A stretch of DNA of 11,006 nucleotides, taken from the NCBI GenBank assembly GCA_045648165.1, contig JAZRNL010000040.1, forward strand, positions 1-11,006. The letters are read 5' to 3'. Shown piece by piece: positions 1-5,921 of the stretch (positions are counted from its first letter, which is position 1; every line of letters begins with the position of its first letter). The DNA comes from RGIG9115 sp045648165. Its GTDB lineage: Bacteria; Bacillota; Clostridia; UBA1381. The notes under the pieces were generated by a model. The model was not told the DNA's origin and did not search any database. It saw nothing but the letters and a program-made list of their open reading frames with translations. The translations under genes were made by a program, and so were the position numbers.

Positions 1-272
1 ATAATGTTACTGTTGATGGCAAGCTTTACAGTGCTTTCGCCGTTGCTTACGGTGACCATACTATTCTCTGCATCCCATCCCACTTGCATACCAAGAGCTT
101 CCATTACGCTTCGTATGGGTACCATTGTACGTCCGTCGATAATTACAGGGACCTGGTCGGGAAACTGAATTTTGTTTCCGTCTACAACTACACTCACTTC
201 ACTTTCTGCTTTTGCAGTGAAGTTTGATATAATTGCCACTGTACAAAGTATGAGGCTTATAAATTTTTTCAT
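1..272 (-). CDS. Exported protein with copper amine oxidase-like stalk domain (partial, C-terminus outside window)
   Basis: The first 90 codons are present; the gene continues past the left edge. The start is the ATG at 272-270, preceded on the minus strand by a good AAAGGAG ribosome binding site (289-283) that overlaps the stop codon of the upstream gene, so the two genes look translationally coupled. The N-terminus is a signal peptide (MKKFISLILCTVAII..., probable cleavage near TAKAE). It is followed by a repeat typical of the copper amine oxidase N-terminal domain (Pfam Cu_amine_oxidN1): a short beta segment with VDG, then PVIIDGRTMVPIRSVMEALG and a VGWD strand. This domain is a common non-catalytic module of secreted clostridial proteins; it does not by itself imply amine oxidase activity. 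What follows the domain cannot be seen, so the function is unknown. A third member of the DHHW family is possible because its upstream neighbour has the same N-terminal architecture. Confidence 0.8.
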   Translation of the reverse strand, partial: MKKFISLILCTVAIISNFTAKAESEVSVVVDGNKIQFPDQVPVIIDGRTMVPIRSVMEALGMQVGWDAENSMVTVSNGESTVKLAINSNI

Positions 273-287
273 AATTTCATTTCTCCT

Positions 288-1655
288 TTATTGTGCCATC
301 TCTGATATATAACCTCTTAGGTCTTGACTTTCCACTGTTGTGGGATAGCTTTCAATAATCAGGTCATCAAATTTTGTTTTTTCATAGAATTGGGAGATTT
401 TAAAAAGTCCGCCTTTAAATCCTCTTATATCAATTACATAAATATATTCATAATTGTTAACTGCCCACGTAGCAAGAGCGTTTCCAAATGACTCCTTTAT
501 AAGTGCAAGCTTTTTGCCATTTGCAATGCTGCTTTTGATAACGGTAAGAGGGTGGTCTCCCGAAATAAAGCAGGTGTATGCATTATTCTTCGTGTTAATA
601 AGGGGTGTTTTTCCAAGCTTTTTAGTCATTTCACTGTCGGAATATACAGTGACGTCTGTTTCATATATGGGAAGATAACGGACCATGGTTTCGGAAGTAA
701 TAAGGTTTTCAGTCTTTTTGTCCTCAGGCATTCTGCTGACATAAGAGCCTGAAAAGGCGATTGTGTCTAATTGAAATTCTGAAATCTCAGGAAGTGTGAA
801 GCCTTTTACTTCGCAGAAGCTTTCCCAGGCATAGTATGAGCCTGTATGCGTCCAGTGGTGGTCGGTATCAAAGTAAATTTTCTCGCCCCCATGCTCTATG
901 AGCTTTTCAGTAACACGCACCGGTGTAACCTTCTCCGATAGATTTGCGTACACATATTCAATAGCTTGCCACTGACCTGTATAAAATCTTTTTGGTGCAT
1001 AAATTTCATATGAGTCGGGTACAAGTAAATTATATATATTCACTTCCGGCAGTATCTCTGCAAATCGGTTTATAATGTCTGCATACCTCAAGGCATTGTA
1101 TGTATTAACGGTAACCGGGTTGAAAAAATACTTTCCGTTTAAGCAGTAACAGTTCCCACAGTCGGTAAAATCAGTTTCCTCTATGCGGAAGTCATCTTTT
1201 ATAATTTTTTCATCAATACTTTCAAGAAAATCTTTAGTTATAATATGTACTTCCTTCGAGGAATCTTCCCAGAAAACCTCTGCGTCAAAAGCTTCTGCAA
1301 CTGCACGGAGCGGTACGCAGGTTCTGCTATTTATAATAACCGGAGGTGTGTCGAGCACAACCCTTTCACCGTTTTTAAGCATTTCAGCATTTCCCGGTAT
1401 AAGTTCAAGCTTAGTCTTATCATCATAAATCGTAATAACTAATGTTTTTTCATTCCATTCAACTGCCTTGCCCATTTTGCTTGCTACAGGGCTTATGGGT
1501 AGCAGAGTTCTGTTATTCATTATAAGAGGGCCTTGGTCTGAAAACTCCGTCTTTTTCCCATTAATCCAGACGGAAATGGTATTTTCTGCGTTGGCCGGGC
1601 AGGTTCCTTGTATAAAAAACAGGGATAATGCAATGCATATCCAAAGCTTCTTCAT
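288..1655 (-). CDS. Exported stalk-domain protein with DHHW (AlgX/AlgJ-like SGNH) domain, probable polymer O-acetyltransferase/esterase
   Basis: A 455-residue secreted protein. I chose the ATG at 1655 because it follows a GGGGGA ribosome binding site at good spacing and begins a clean signal peptide (MKKLWICIALSLFFIQ, cleavage near ANA-E); an in-frame TTG at 1676 would add seven residues ahead of it and lacks a site. Residues about 25-140 are two copper-amine-oxidase-type stalk repeats (NNRTLLPISPV..., NSRTCVPLRAVAEAF). The rest resembles the DHHW family, related to the alginate/peptidoglycan O-acetylation proteins AlgX and AlgJ. It has Y/F-x-TDHHW at 265-268, carrying the presumed catalytic Asp/His, and a KESFGNA motif with candidate nucleophile Ser389. 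Family knowledge suggests transfer or removal of acetyl groups on an extracellular polymer; the substrate is inferred only. No MBOAT acetyl-exporter is adjacent within the window. It is paralogous to the protein at 7413-8816. A CGNCYC cysteine cluster at about 166-171 is absent from that paralogue. Confidence 0.82.
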   Translation of the reverse strand: MKKLWICIALSLFFIQGTCPANAENTISVWINGKKTEFSDQGPLIMNNRTLLPISPVASKMGKAVEWNEKTLVITIYDDKTKLELIPGNAEMLKNGERVVLDTPPVIINSRTCVPLRAVAEAFDAEVFWEDSSKEVHIITKDFLESIDEKIIKDDFRIEETDFTDCGNCYCLNGKYFFNPVTVNTYNALRYADIINRFAEILPEVNIYNLLVPDSYEIYAPKRFYTGQWQAIEYVYANLSEKVTPVRVTEKLIEHGGEKIYFDTDHHWTHTGSYYAWESFCEVKGFTLPEISEFQLDTIAFSGSYVSRMPEDKKTENLITSETMVRYLPIYETDVTVYSDSEMTKKLGKTPLINTKNNAYTCFISGDHPLTVIKSSIANGKKLALIKESFGNALATWAVNNYEYIYVIDIRGFKGGLFKISQFYEKTKFDDLIIESYPTTVESQDLRGYISEMAQ

Positions 1656-1668
1656 AAAATCCCCCTTT

Positions 1669-1675
1669 TTCGACA
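1669..1675 (-). promoter_or_regulatory. Candidate Spo0A box (TGTCGAA) in the 5' leader of the stalk-DHHW gene
   Basis: The minus strand reads TTTGTCGAAAAA here, a full match to the extended 0A-box pattern TTTGTCRAANAA known from Bacillus and Clostridium. It lies just downstream of the start point predicted from the promoter at 1717-1689, a position where Spo0A~P usually represses. A 7-base core occurs often by chance in AT-rich DNA, so binding is inferred. Confidence 0.4.
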
Positions 1676-1688
1676 AATCACAAACATC

Positions 1689-1717
1689 AGTATATCACAT
1701 ATTAAAAAATATGTCAA
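1689..1717 (-). promoter_or_regulatory. Sigma-A promoter for the stalk-DHHW operon
   Basis: On the minus strand TTGACA (1717-1712) and TATACT (1694-1689) are separated by exactly 17 bp. Predicted transcription starts near 1682, giving a leader of about 27 nt before the ATG at 1655. Confidence 0.8.
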
Positions 1718-1752
1718 TAAATGAATATAAGAATTAGAAAAAAATAAAAATA

Positions 1753-1802
1753 CCTGTTTTCATAAATTATCATATGCCATTGATAAAATGTATGAATTCA
1801 GG
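1753..1802. repeat. 50-bp imperfect palindrome between divergent promoters
   Basis: The left arm CCTG-tt-TTCATA-aa-TTATCA (1753-1772) is matched by TGATAA-aatg-TATGAA-tt-CAGG (1781-1802), giving 16 complementary pairs interrupted by small mismatches around the 8-nt centre TATGCCAT. It lies outside both predicted transcripts (starts near 1682 minus and 1861 plus). It is therefore more likely a protein-binding operator than an RNA hairpin, and there is no T-run to make it a terminator. The binding protein is unknown. Confidence 0.55.
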
Positions 1803-1829
1803 TAAATACTTTTTCATAAATTCCATTGA
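1757..1829 (+). repeat. Direct repeat TTTTCATAAATT...CCATTGA
   Basis: TTTTCATAAATT occurs at 1757-1768 and again at 1811-1822. Both copies are followed by CCATTGA (1777-1783 and 1823-1829), after 8 bp in the first case and directly in the second. The second copy abuts and overlaps the glmM -35 box. The first copy lies in the left arm of the palindrome at 1753-1802. The arrangement suggests repeated sites for a regulator, or a small tandem duplication of promoter DNA. Confidence 0.5.
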
Positions 1830-1854
1830 CAAAGGTTTGTAAATGGTATATAAT
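1826..1854 (+). promoter_or_regulatory. Perfect-consensus sigma-A promoter for glmM
   Basis: TTGACA (1826-1831) and TATAAT (1849-1854) are both exact consensus hexamers with a 17-bp spacer. The predicted start is near 1861, about 30 nt before the glmM ATG. This argues for strong constitutive transcription unless the adjacent repeats act as an operator. Confidence 0.9.
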
Positions 1855-1890
1855 TGTAATGTTAATACGAATTTGAAAGGAATTTTAAAT

Positions 1891-3240
1891 ATGGGAACTT
1901 TGTTCGGAACAGACGGTATAAGAGGAATAGCAAACAAAGAATTGACCGCGGAGCTTGCATTTAAAACCGGAAGAAGCGGCGCATATGTTTTAACCAAAGC
2001 AACTAATAAAAGACCGAGAATATTAATCGGTAAAGATACAAGAAAATCAGGAGATATGTTGGAGGCTGCGCTTACTGCAGGGCTTTGTTCCGTAGGTGCA
2101 AAGGTTATCCCCCTGGGTGTGGTTCCAACGCCTGCGGTTGCATACCTCACACGTCTTTATAAAGCTGATGCCGGAGTTGTTATTTCTGCATCACATAATC
2201 CATGCGAATATAACGGCATTAAGTTTTTTAATTCAGATGGTTATAAGCTGAGTGACGAGATTGAAAATGAAATTGAAGACTATATCTTAGGCAAGAAAAC
2301 AATAGATAATTTACCCACTCATGGTGGTGTGGGCTATGTGAGCGCGAACCATAATGCGGTGGAGGACTATGTGAATTTTGCTATATCCACAATAGATTGC
2401 AGGCTTGACGGGTTAAAGGTTGCAATTGACTGCGCAAACGGTGCCAGCTATCAGACGGCTTTCAAGGCCCTCAATAAGCTTGGCGCTGCGGTTGAAGCAA
2501 TTCATAATACTCCCGATGGTGTTAATATAAATGCGGATTGTGGCTCAACTCATATGGAAAGTCTGCAGGCATATGTTACATCTATCGGTGCAGATGTAGG
2601 TATTGCATTTGACGGTGATGCAGACAGAATGCTTGCAGTTGACGAAAAAGGTAATATAATCGACGGCGACCAGGTTATGGCAATGTGCGCTCATCATATG
2701 AAAGAAATCGGAACCCTTAAGGGTGATACCCTTGTGGCTACTGTTATGAGTAATCTTGGCCTTACACTTTTCGGTCAGGATAAAGGTATAAAAGTGGAGC
2801 AGACAAAAGTAGGTGACCGCTATGTTCTTGAACGTATGCTTGAGGGTGATTTCAATCTTGGCGGCGAACAATCAGGACACATTATTTTCCTTGAGCATAA
2901 TACAACAGGTGACGGACTTGTGAGCGCTCTTCAATTCCTTGCAATGCTTAAGAAAACAGGTCTTAAAACATCTGTTGCCGCAAAGGTTATAGATGTGCTT
3001 CCTCAGGTGCTTATAAATGCTAAAGTTAAGCTTGAAAATAAAGACAGATATATGGAAGTTCCCGAAATTGCAGAGGCTTGCAGAGCCCTTGAAGCGGAAT
3101 TTGACGGAAAAGGCAGAGTTCTTATCCGTCCTTCAGGAACAGAACCGTTGGTACGTGTTATGATTGAAGGCAGTGATAAGGACTACATAACCAAAAAAGC
3201 CCGAGAGCTTGCTGATATGATAGAAAAGCTTCTTGGTTGA
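1891..3240 (+). CDS. glmM: Phosphoglucosamine mutase GlmM
   Basis: A 449-residue cytoplasmic enzyme that interconverts glucosamine-6-phosphate and glucosamine-1-phosphate, the step leading to UDP-GlcNAc for peptidoglycan and other surface polymers. All four phosphohexomutase signatures are visible. They are the N-terminal GTDGIRG, the active-site SASHNP with the phosphorylated Ser101, the Mg-binding DGDADR at 241-246, the sugar-binding GEQSGH at 325-330, and the phosphate-binding RPSGTEP at 413-419. Length is normal for the family (about 445-450). The start is fixed by GAAAGGA at 1875-1881 and by the conserved MGxLFGTDGIRG N-terminus; an in-frame ATG at 1843 would lie inside the promoter. It is the first gene of a transcript with rsmG. 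Its divergent neighbour encodes a probable envelope-polymer enzyme, which is suggestive but not proof of shared control. Confidence 0.97.
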   Translation: MGTLFGTDGIRGIANKELTAELAFKTGRSGAYVLTKATNKRPRILIGKDTRKSGDMLEAALTAGLCSVGAKVIPLGVVPTPAVAYLTRLYKADAGVVISASHNPCEYNGIKFFNSDGYKLSDEIENEIEDYILGKKTIDNLPTHGGVGYVSANHNAVEDYVNFAISTIDCRLDGLKVAIDCANGASYQTAFKALNKLGAAVEAIHNTPDGVNINADCGSTHMESLQAYVTSIGADVGIAFDGDADRMLAVDEKGNIIDGDQVMAMCAHHMKEIGTLKGDTLVATVMSNLGLTLFGQDKGIKVEQTKVGDRYVLERMLEGDFNLGGEQSGHIIFLEHNTTGDGLVSALQFLAMLKKTGLKTSVAAKVIDVLPQVLINAKVKLENKDRYMEVPEIAEACRALEAEFDGKGRVLIRPSGTEPLVRVMIEGSDKDYITKKARELADMIEKLLG

Positions 3241-3251
3241 GGTCAGGTTAT

Positions 3252-3992
3252 ATGAAAGAAATTTTAGCAAATGGCTTCAACGCTTTGAATATCCCCTGGA
3301 ACGAAAAGCAGATTTCTCAGCTTGAGGAATATGCAAGGCTTCTTGTGGAATGGAATGAAAAAATTAATCTCACTGCAATAACGGCGCCTGAAGAAATTGC
3401 AACAAAACACTTTCTTGACAGTGCCACGGCTCTGTGTACCGGAATGGTTCAGGGTAGAGTCATTGATGTGGGAACCGGCGCCGGATTTCCCGGACTTGTT
3501 CTTAAAATAATGAACCCGGAAATAAAGCTTACACTTCTGGATTCGCTTAATAAGCGTCTTAACTTTCTACGGGAGGTATCAGAAAAGCTTGGTATTGAGG
3601 GAGTGGAATTTATACATTCAAGAGCAGAGGACGGAGGTCATAAAAAAGAGCTTCGTGAAAGCTTTGATACGGTGGTGTCACGTGCGGTTGCACAGCTTCC
3701 TCTGTTGTCGGAGCTGTGTATCCCTTATGTAAAACAGGGAGGAGTATTCCTTGCTCTTAAAGGTCCTGCTGCAGATGAAGAAATAATTGATGCCAAAAGA
3801 GCAATTACAATTCTTGGTGGGGATAATCCGGGAGTATTTAATTCACCCGTCCCCGGAACAGATCTTGAACATAAGATAGTAATTATAAAAAAAGTACGAC
3901 ACACGCCTGTAAAATTCCCCAGAAAACCCGGATTAATTACAAAATCCCCCATAGAAACATGTTATAATATACCGAAAAAAACCGCAAAGTAG
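3252..3992 (+). CDS. rsmG: 16S rRNA (guanine-527-N7)-methyltransferase RsmG
   Basis: A 246-residue S-adenosylmethionine-dependent methyltransferase (formerly GidB) that modifies G527 in the 530 loop of 16S rRNA; loss of the orthologue gives low-level streptomycin resistance in other bacteria. Family motifs are in order. They are the WNEKINLTAI segment (34-43), KHFLDS (52-57), the SAM-binding loop VIDVGTGAGFPG (70-81), LLDSLNKRLNFL at the acidic ribose-binding position (95-106), SRAVA (143-147) and the LALKG strand (167-171). The ATG at 3252 has GAGGT (3239-3243) 8 nt upstream, overlapping the glmM stop. A TTG at 3237 overlaps that stop but has no site, so I did not use it. It is probably cotranscribed with glmM. 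The last codons and stop form part of the terminator at 3981-4008. In Bacillus rsmG is likewise followed by noc. Confidence 0.96.
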   Translation: MKEILANGFNALNIPWNEKQISQLEEYARLLVEWNEKINLTAITAPEEIATKHFLDSATALCTGMVQGRVIDVGTGAGFPGLVLKIMNPEIKLTLLDSLNKRLNFLREVSEKLGIEGVEFIHSRAEDGGHKKELRESFDTVVSRAVAQLPLLSELCIPYVKQGGVFLALKGPAADEEIIDAKRAITILGGDNPGVFNSPVPGTDLEHKIVIIKKVRHTPVKFPRKPGLITKSPIETCYNIPKKTAK

Positions 3993-4008
3993 AATTTGCG
4001 GTTTTTTT
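3981..4008 (+). terminator. Rho-independent terminator of glmM-rsmG, overlapping the rsmG stop codon
   Basis: ACCGCAAA (3981-3988) pairs with TTTGCGGT (3995-4002) around a 6-nt loop and is followed by a run of T to 4008. Six A residues upstream (3975-3980) can extend the stem. The stop TAG at 3990-3992 is inside the loop, so the last rsmG codons encode the left arm. Confidence 0.9.
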
Positions 4009-4023
4009 GTCGCACGATTTTTC

Positions 4024-4051
4024 TTGAAATTTTTTCCTGTTGTGTTAAAAT
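4024..4051 (+). promoter_or_regulatory. Promoter of the Noc-like gene
   Basis: TTGAAA (4024-4029) is followed after 16 bp by TAAAAT (4046-4051), with a TG one base upstream of the -10 giving an extended -10 element. Transcription would begin near 4058, leaving a leader of about 114 nt. Confidence 0.65.
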
Positions 4052-4084
4052 ATAGCTTGTAGGACGAATGATACCCCCAAAATA

Positions 4085-4154
4085 GTCTTACACCTTCCAC
4101 CACCGAGGGTGCCTGCTGAAGTCGTAAGCTTCAGCAGGCTGACCCTATAGGTCA
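4085..4154 (+). promoter_or_regulatory. Structured 5' leader RNA of the Noc-like gene with alternative pairings
   Basis: The core is an 11-bp perfect hairpin, GCCTGCTGAAG (4111-4121) with CTTCAGCAGGC (4129-4139), and a 7-nt loop. It can be extended by AGGGT (4106-4110) with ACCCT (4142-4146) across a 2-nt bulge. That extension excludes two other helices, CACCTTC (4091-4097) with GAGGGTG (4105-4111) and TGACC (4140-4144) with GGTCA (4150-4154). The hairpin loop GTAAG (4124-4128) could pair with CTTAC (4087-4091) as a pseudoknot. There is no T-run, so any control is more likely on translation; the ribosome binding site AGAGGAG lies at 4158-4164. I do not recognise a known riboswitch, T-box or protein-binding leader. 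Confidence 0.6.
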
Positions 4155-4171
4155 AAGAGAGGAGAAATTTT

Positions 4172-4978
4172 ATGAAACACACTAAAAATGAAATTTATTA
4201 TTCAGAAATTTACGATATTCCCATTGAACTTATAATTCCAAGTCCAAATACAACCAGAGTTCGGTTTGATAGTATGAAAATGAACGAACTCGTTCGTACA
4301 GTTCGCGAGTATGGCATAATCCAGCCTGTAACTGTGCGGCAAAAGGGTGATGTGTATGAACTGATATCGGGGGAGCGCCGTATTCGTGCGGCAATAGCTG
4401 CAGGCCTTGATATGGTGCCGGGCATAATCGTTGATGCTGACGATGAAACATCCGCTATTATGACTTTGCTTGAAAATCTGCAACGTGAAGAACTGTCATT
4501 TTTTGAGGTAGCAGAAAGTTACAGAAAACTTATAAAAACCCAAGGGCTTACTCAGGATGAGTTTGCAAAAAAAATCGGCATCAGCACTGCGGCTGTTGCC
4601 AATAAAATAAGACTTCTCAGGCTATCTGAAAGAGTCAGGAAATTAGTACGTGATTACTTGCTTACAGAGCGTCATGCAAGAGCGCTTCTCGCATTAGGTG
4701 ATGAAGAGACTCAGCTTAATGTTGTTAAGCATATACATAAAGACGGGCTTTCAGCAGCAGACAGTGAAAGGCTGATAGAAGATATTCTTGTTAAGCATCC
4801 GGAGAAGCAGAGTGATGCGGCGATTTCTTTTAAACACAGTGATATGAGAGTGTTTTCAAACACTGTAAGTCGTGCAGTAGACTATATAAAGGAAAGCGGA
4901 GTGGACGCAGAGCTTACATCGGAAACTCACGATTGGGGTTCACGCCTTGTAATTGACCTTAAGAAGACGGCAGATTAA
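4172..4978 (+). CDS. noc: Noc/ParB-family nucleoid-associated DNA-binding protein
   Basis: A 268-residue CTP-binding DNA clamp protein of the ParB/Spo0J/Noc family. The ParB nuclease-like CTPase domain spans about 14-110, with the GERRIRAA nucleotide-binding motif at 67-74 and ENLQREELSFFEVAESY from 101. A helix-turn-helix domain follows (LTQDEFAKKIGISTAAVANKIRLL, about 126-149) with TERHARALL at 165-173. That last motif and the position directly after rsmG favour Noc, which binds dispersed chromosomal sites and keeps the division septum off the nucleoid, over Spo0J, which usually has GHGRALL. Against a classical Noc, the N-terminus (MKHTKNEIYYSEIYDIPIEL) lacks an obvious basic amphipathic membrane-targeting helix. 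No parA lies nearby. The start is set by AGAGGAG at 4158-4164. Its stop overlaps that of the convergent transporter gene. Confidence 0.85.
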   Translation: MKHTKNEIYYSEIYDIPIELIIPSPNTTRVRFDSMKMNELVRTVREYGIIQPVTVRQKGDVYELISGERRIRAAIAAGLDMVPGIIVDADDETSAIMTLLENLQREELSFFEVAESYRKLIKTQGLTQDEFAKKIGISTAAVANKIRLLRLSERVRKLVRDYLLTERHARALLALGDEETQLNVVKHIHKDGLSAADSERLIEDILVKHPEKQSDAAISFKHSDMRVFSNTVSRAVDYIKESGVDAELTSETHDWGSRLVIDLKKTAD

Positions 4979-5838
4979 TCCTTGCCTTTTACTGCGAATA
5001 TAACAGAGATTAATACAATGATTATACCAATCATCTGTAAAAATTCAATTCCTTCACGGAAAACGGCGGCACATAGAATGGTTGCTACAACGGGTTCTAC
5101 TGATGCGGTAACAGAAGCGTAGCCGCCGTCTATTCCGAATCCCAATCCTTTTAAATAAAGTATGTAGGGAAGTACACTTCCGAAAATTGCAAGGTATAAA
5201 TAGCCTGTAAGGGTTGGAATGTCGGGAATGGATATTGAAAACGGCGGTTTTATAAAAAGAAATATCAATGAGCCAAAAATAATCATCAGCCCTGAATTTG
5301 TTTCAGGAGCTGCCTTTTTTTCGGCCATCCTGCCAAGGACTGTTACAAGTGAGTAGCTGATACCGGATAAGAGACCTATTAAAATGTTCGGAATATTACC
5401 CGAAAAAAAGCCGGGGTTATAAATGCGTAGTACCAGTGCGGAACCGATAGTTGTACCAAAAAGTGCAAGCAGTTTTTTCTTTGTGATTTTTTCTTTATAG
5501 AAAATCCGTGAAAATACTATAACAAATGCAGGTGCGGTGTACAAAAGTATTGATGCTATAGCAGTGGACAAGCGTTCAACTGCAAGCATATAAAATAAAA
5601 ATGTTCCTCCCACGCCGGTTATTCCATAGACTATATAAAAAGGTATGTCTTTTAATTTAATTTCTTTGAAATTTCCTTTAACAAGAAACAAAACTGCAAA
5701 TATAAGTGCCGCAATATAAGCACGGGCTGCAGCGGCAGTTATGGAACTGCTTCCAAATGAATATATAAATCGGCAGGCAAGAGGCAGAGTTCCCCAAAGA
5801 GTTGCGCCTGCCAGAACATACAGATAACCCTTTTTCAA
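4975..5838 (-). CDS. EamA-family drug/metabolite transporter (DMT superfamily)
   Basis: A 287-residue inner-membrane protein with about ten hydrophobic helices in two EamA repeats, roughly 1-140 and 145-287, as in the DMT superfamily. The first repeat begins with LAGATLWGTLPLACRF. It ends with a stretch typical of EamA proteins, AIASILLYTAPAFVIVFSRI followed by a KEKITKKK loop. These carriers export or import small metabolites; the substrate cannot be deduced here. The start is a TTG at 5838 with GGAG (5850-5847 on the minus strand) 8 nt upstream; the nearby ATG codons are out of frame and meet a stop at once. It is a single-gene unit with its own promoter, divergent from spoIIAA. It converges on noc with a 4-bp overlap in which TTAA supplies part of both stop codons. 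No terminator lies between the two. Confidence 0.9.
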   Translation of the reverse strand: MKKGYLYVLAGATLWGTLPLACRFIYSFGSSSITAAAARAYIAALIFAVLFLVKGNFKEIKLKDIPFYIVYGITGVGGTFLFYMLAVERLSTAIASILLYTAPAFVIVFSRIFYKEKITKKKLLALFGTTIGSALVLRIYNPGFFSGNIPNILIGLLSGISYSLVTVLGRMAEKKAAPETNSGLMIIFGSLIFLFIKPPFSISIPDIPTLTGYLYLAIFGSVLPYILYLKGLGFGIDGGYASVTASVEPVVATILCAAVFREGIEFLQMIGIIIVLISVIFAVKGKD

Positions 5839-5870
5839 ATAAACATCTCCATTAATTTAAATTCTAATAC

Positions 5871-5899
5871 AGTGTACTACAAATATAACGTTTTGTCAA
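5871..5899 (-). promoter_or_regulatory. Promoter of the EamA transporter gene
   Basis: On the minus strand an exact TTGACA (5899-5894) is followed after 17 bp by TACACT (5876-5871), with a start near 5864. The -35 box overlaps the candidate 0A-like site at 5892-5903. Confidence 0.7.
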
Positions 5900-5903
5900 C
5901 AAA
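5892..5903 (+). promoter_or_regulatory. Possible Spo0A-box-like site upstream of spoIIAA
   Basis: TTTGTCAACAAA differs from TTTGTCRAANAA at one position. Spo0A~P activates spoIIA in Bacillus and Clostridium, so the location is suggestive. However, the site is only 19 bp from the spoIIAA start codon and coincides with the -35 of the divergent transporter promoter. I find no clear sigma-A or sigma-H promoter for spoIIAA between 5839 and 5921. Confidence 0.25.
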
Positions 5904-5921
5904 AATGAAAGGATGGGTTAT

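Noticed and set aside
1..1655. Annotation of the stalk-domain genes as copper amine oxidases
   Set aside because: Only the N-terminal stalk-type repeats are present; no catalytic oxidase domain is visible, and the second half of the complete protein is DHHW/AlgX-like.
1656..1676. Longer start (TTG at 1676) for the first DHHW gene
   Set aside because: It adds a charged leader before the signal peptide and lacks a ribosome binding site, whereas ATG 1655 has one.
1843..1890. Upstream ATG at 1843 for glmM
   Set aside because: It lies inside the promoter between -35 and -10 and would add residues not found in the family.
4008..4014. TGTCGCA as a Spo0A box upstream of noc
   Set aside because: It has one mismatch in a 7-base core, follows directly on a terminator T-run and has no supporting context.
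4085..4154. T-box or known riboswitch in the noc leader
   Set aside because: There is no GGGTGGNACCGCG T-box sequence and no core I recognise of TPP, SAM, cobalamin, c-di-GMP, guanidine, ZTP or fluoride aptamers.
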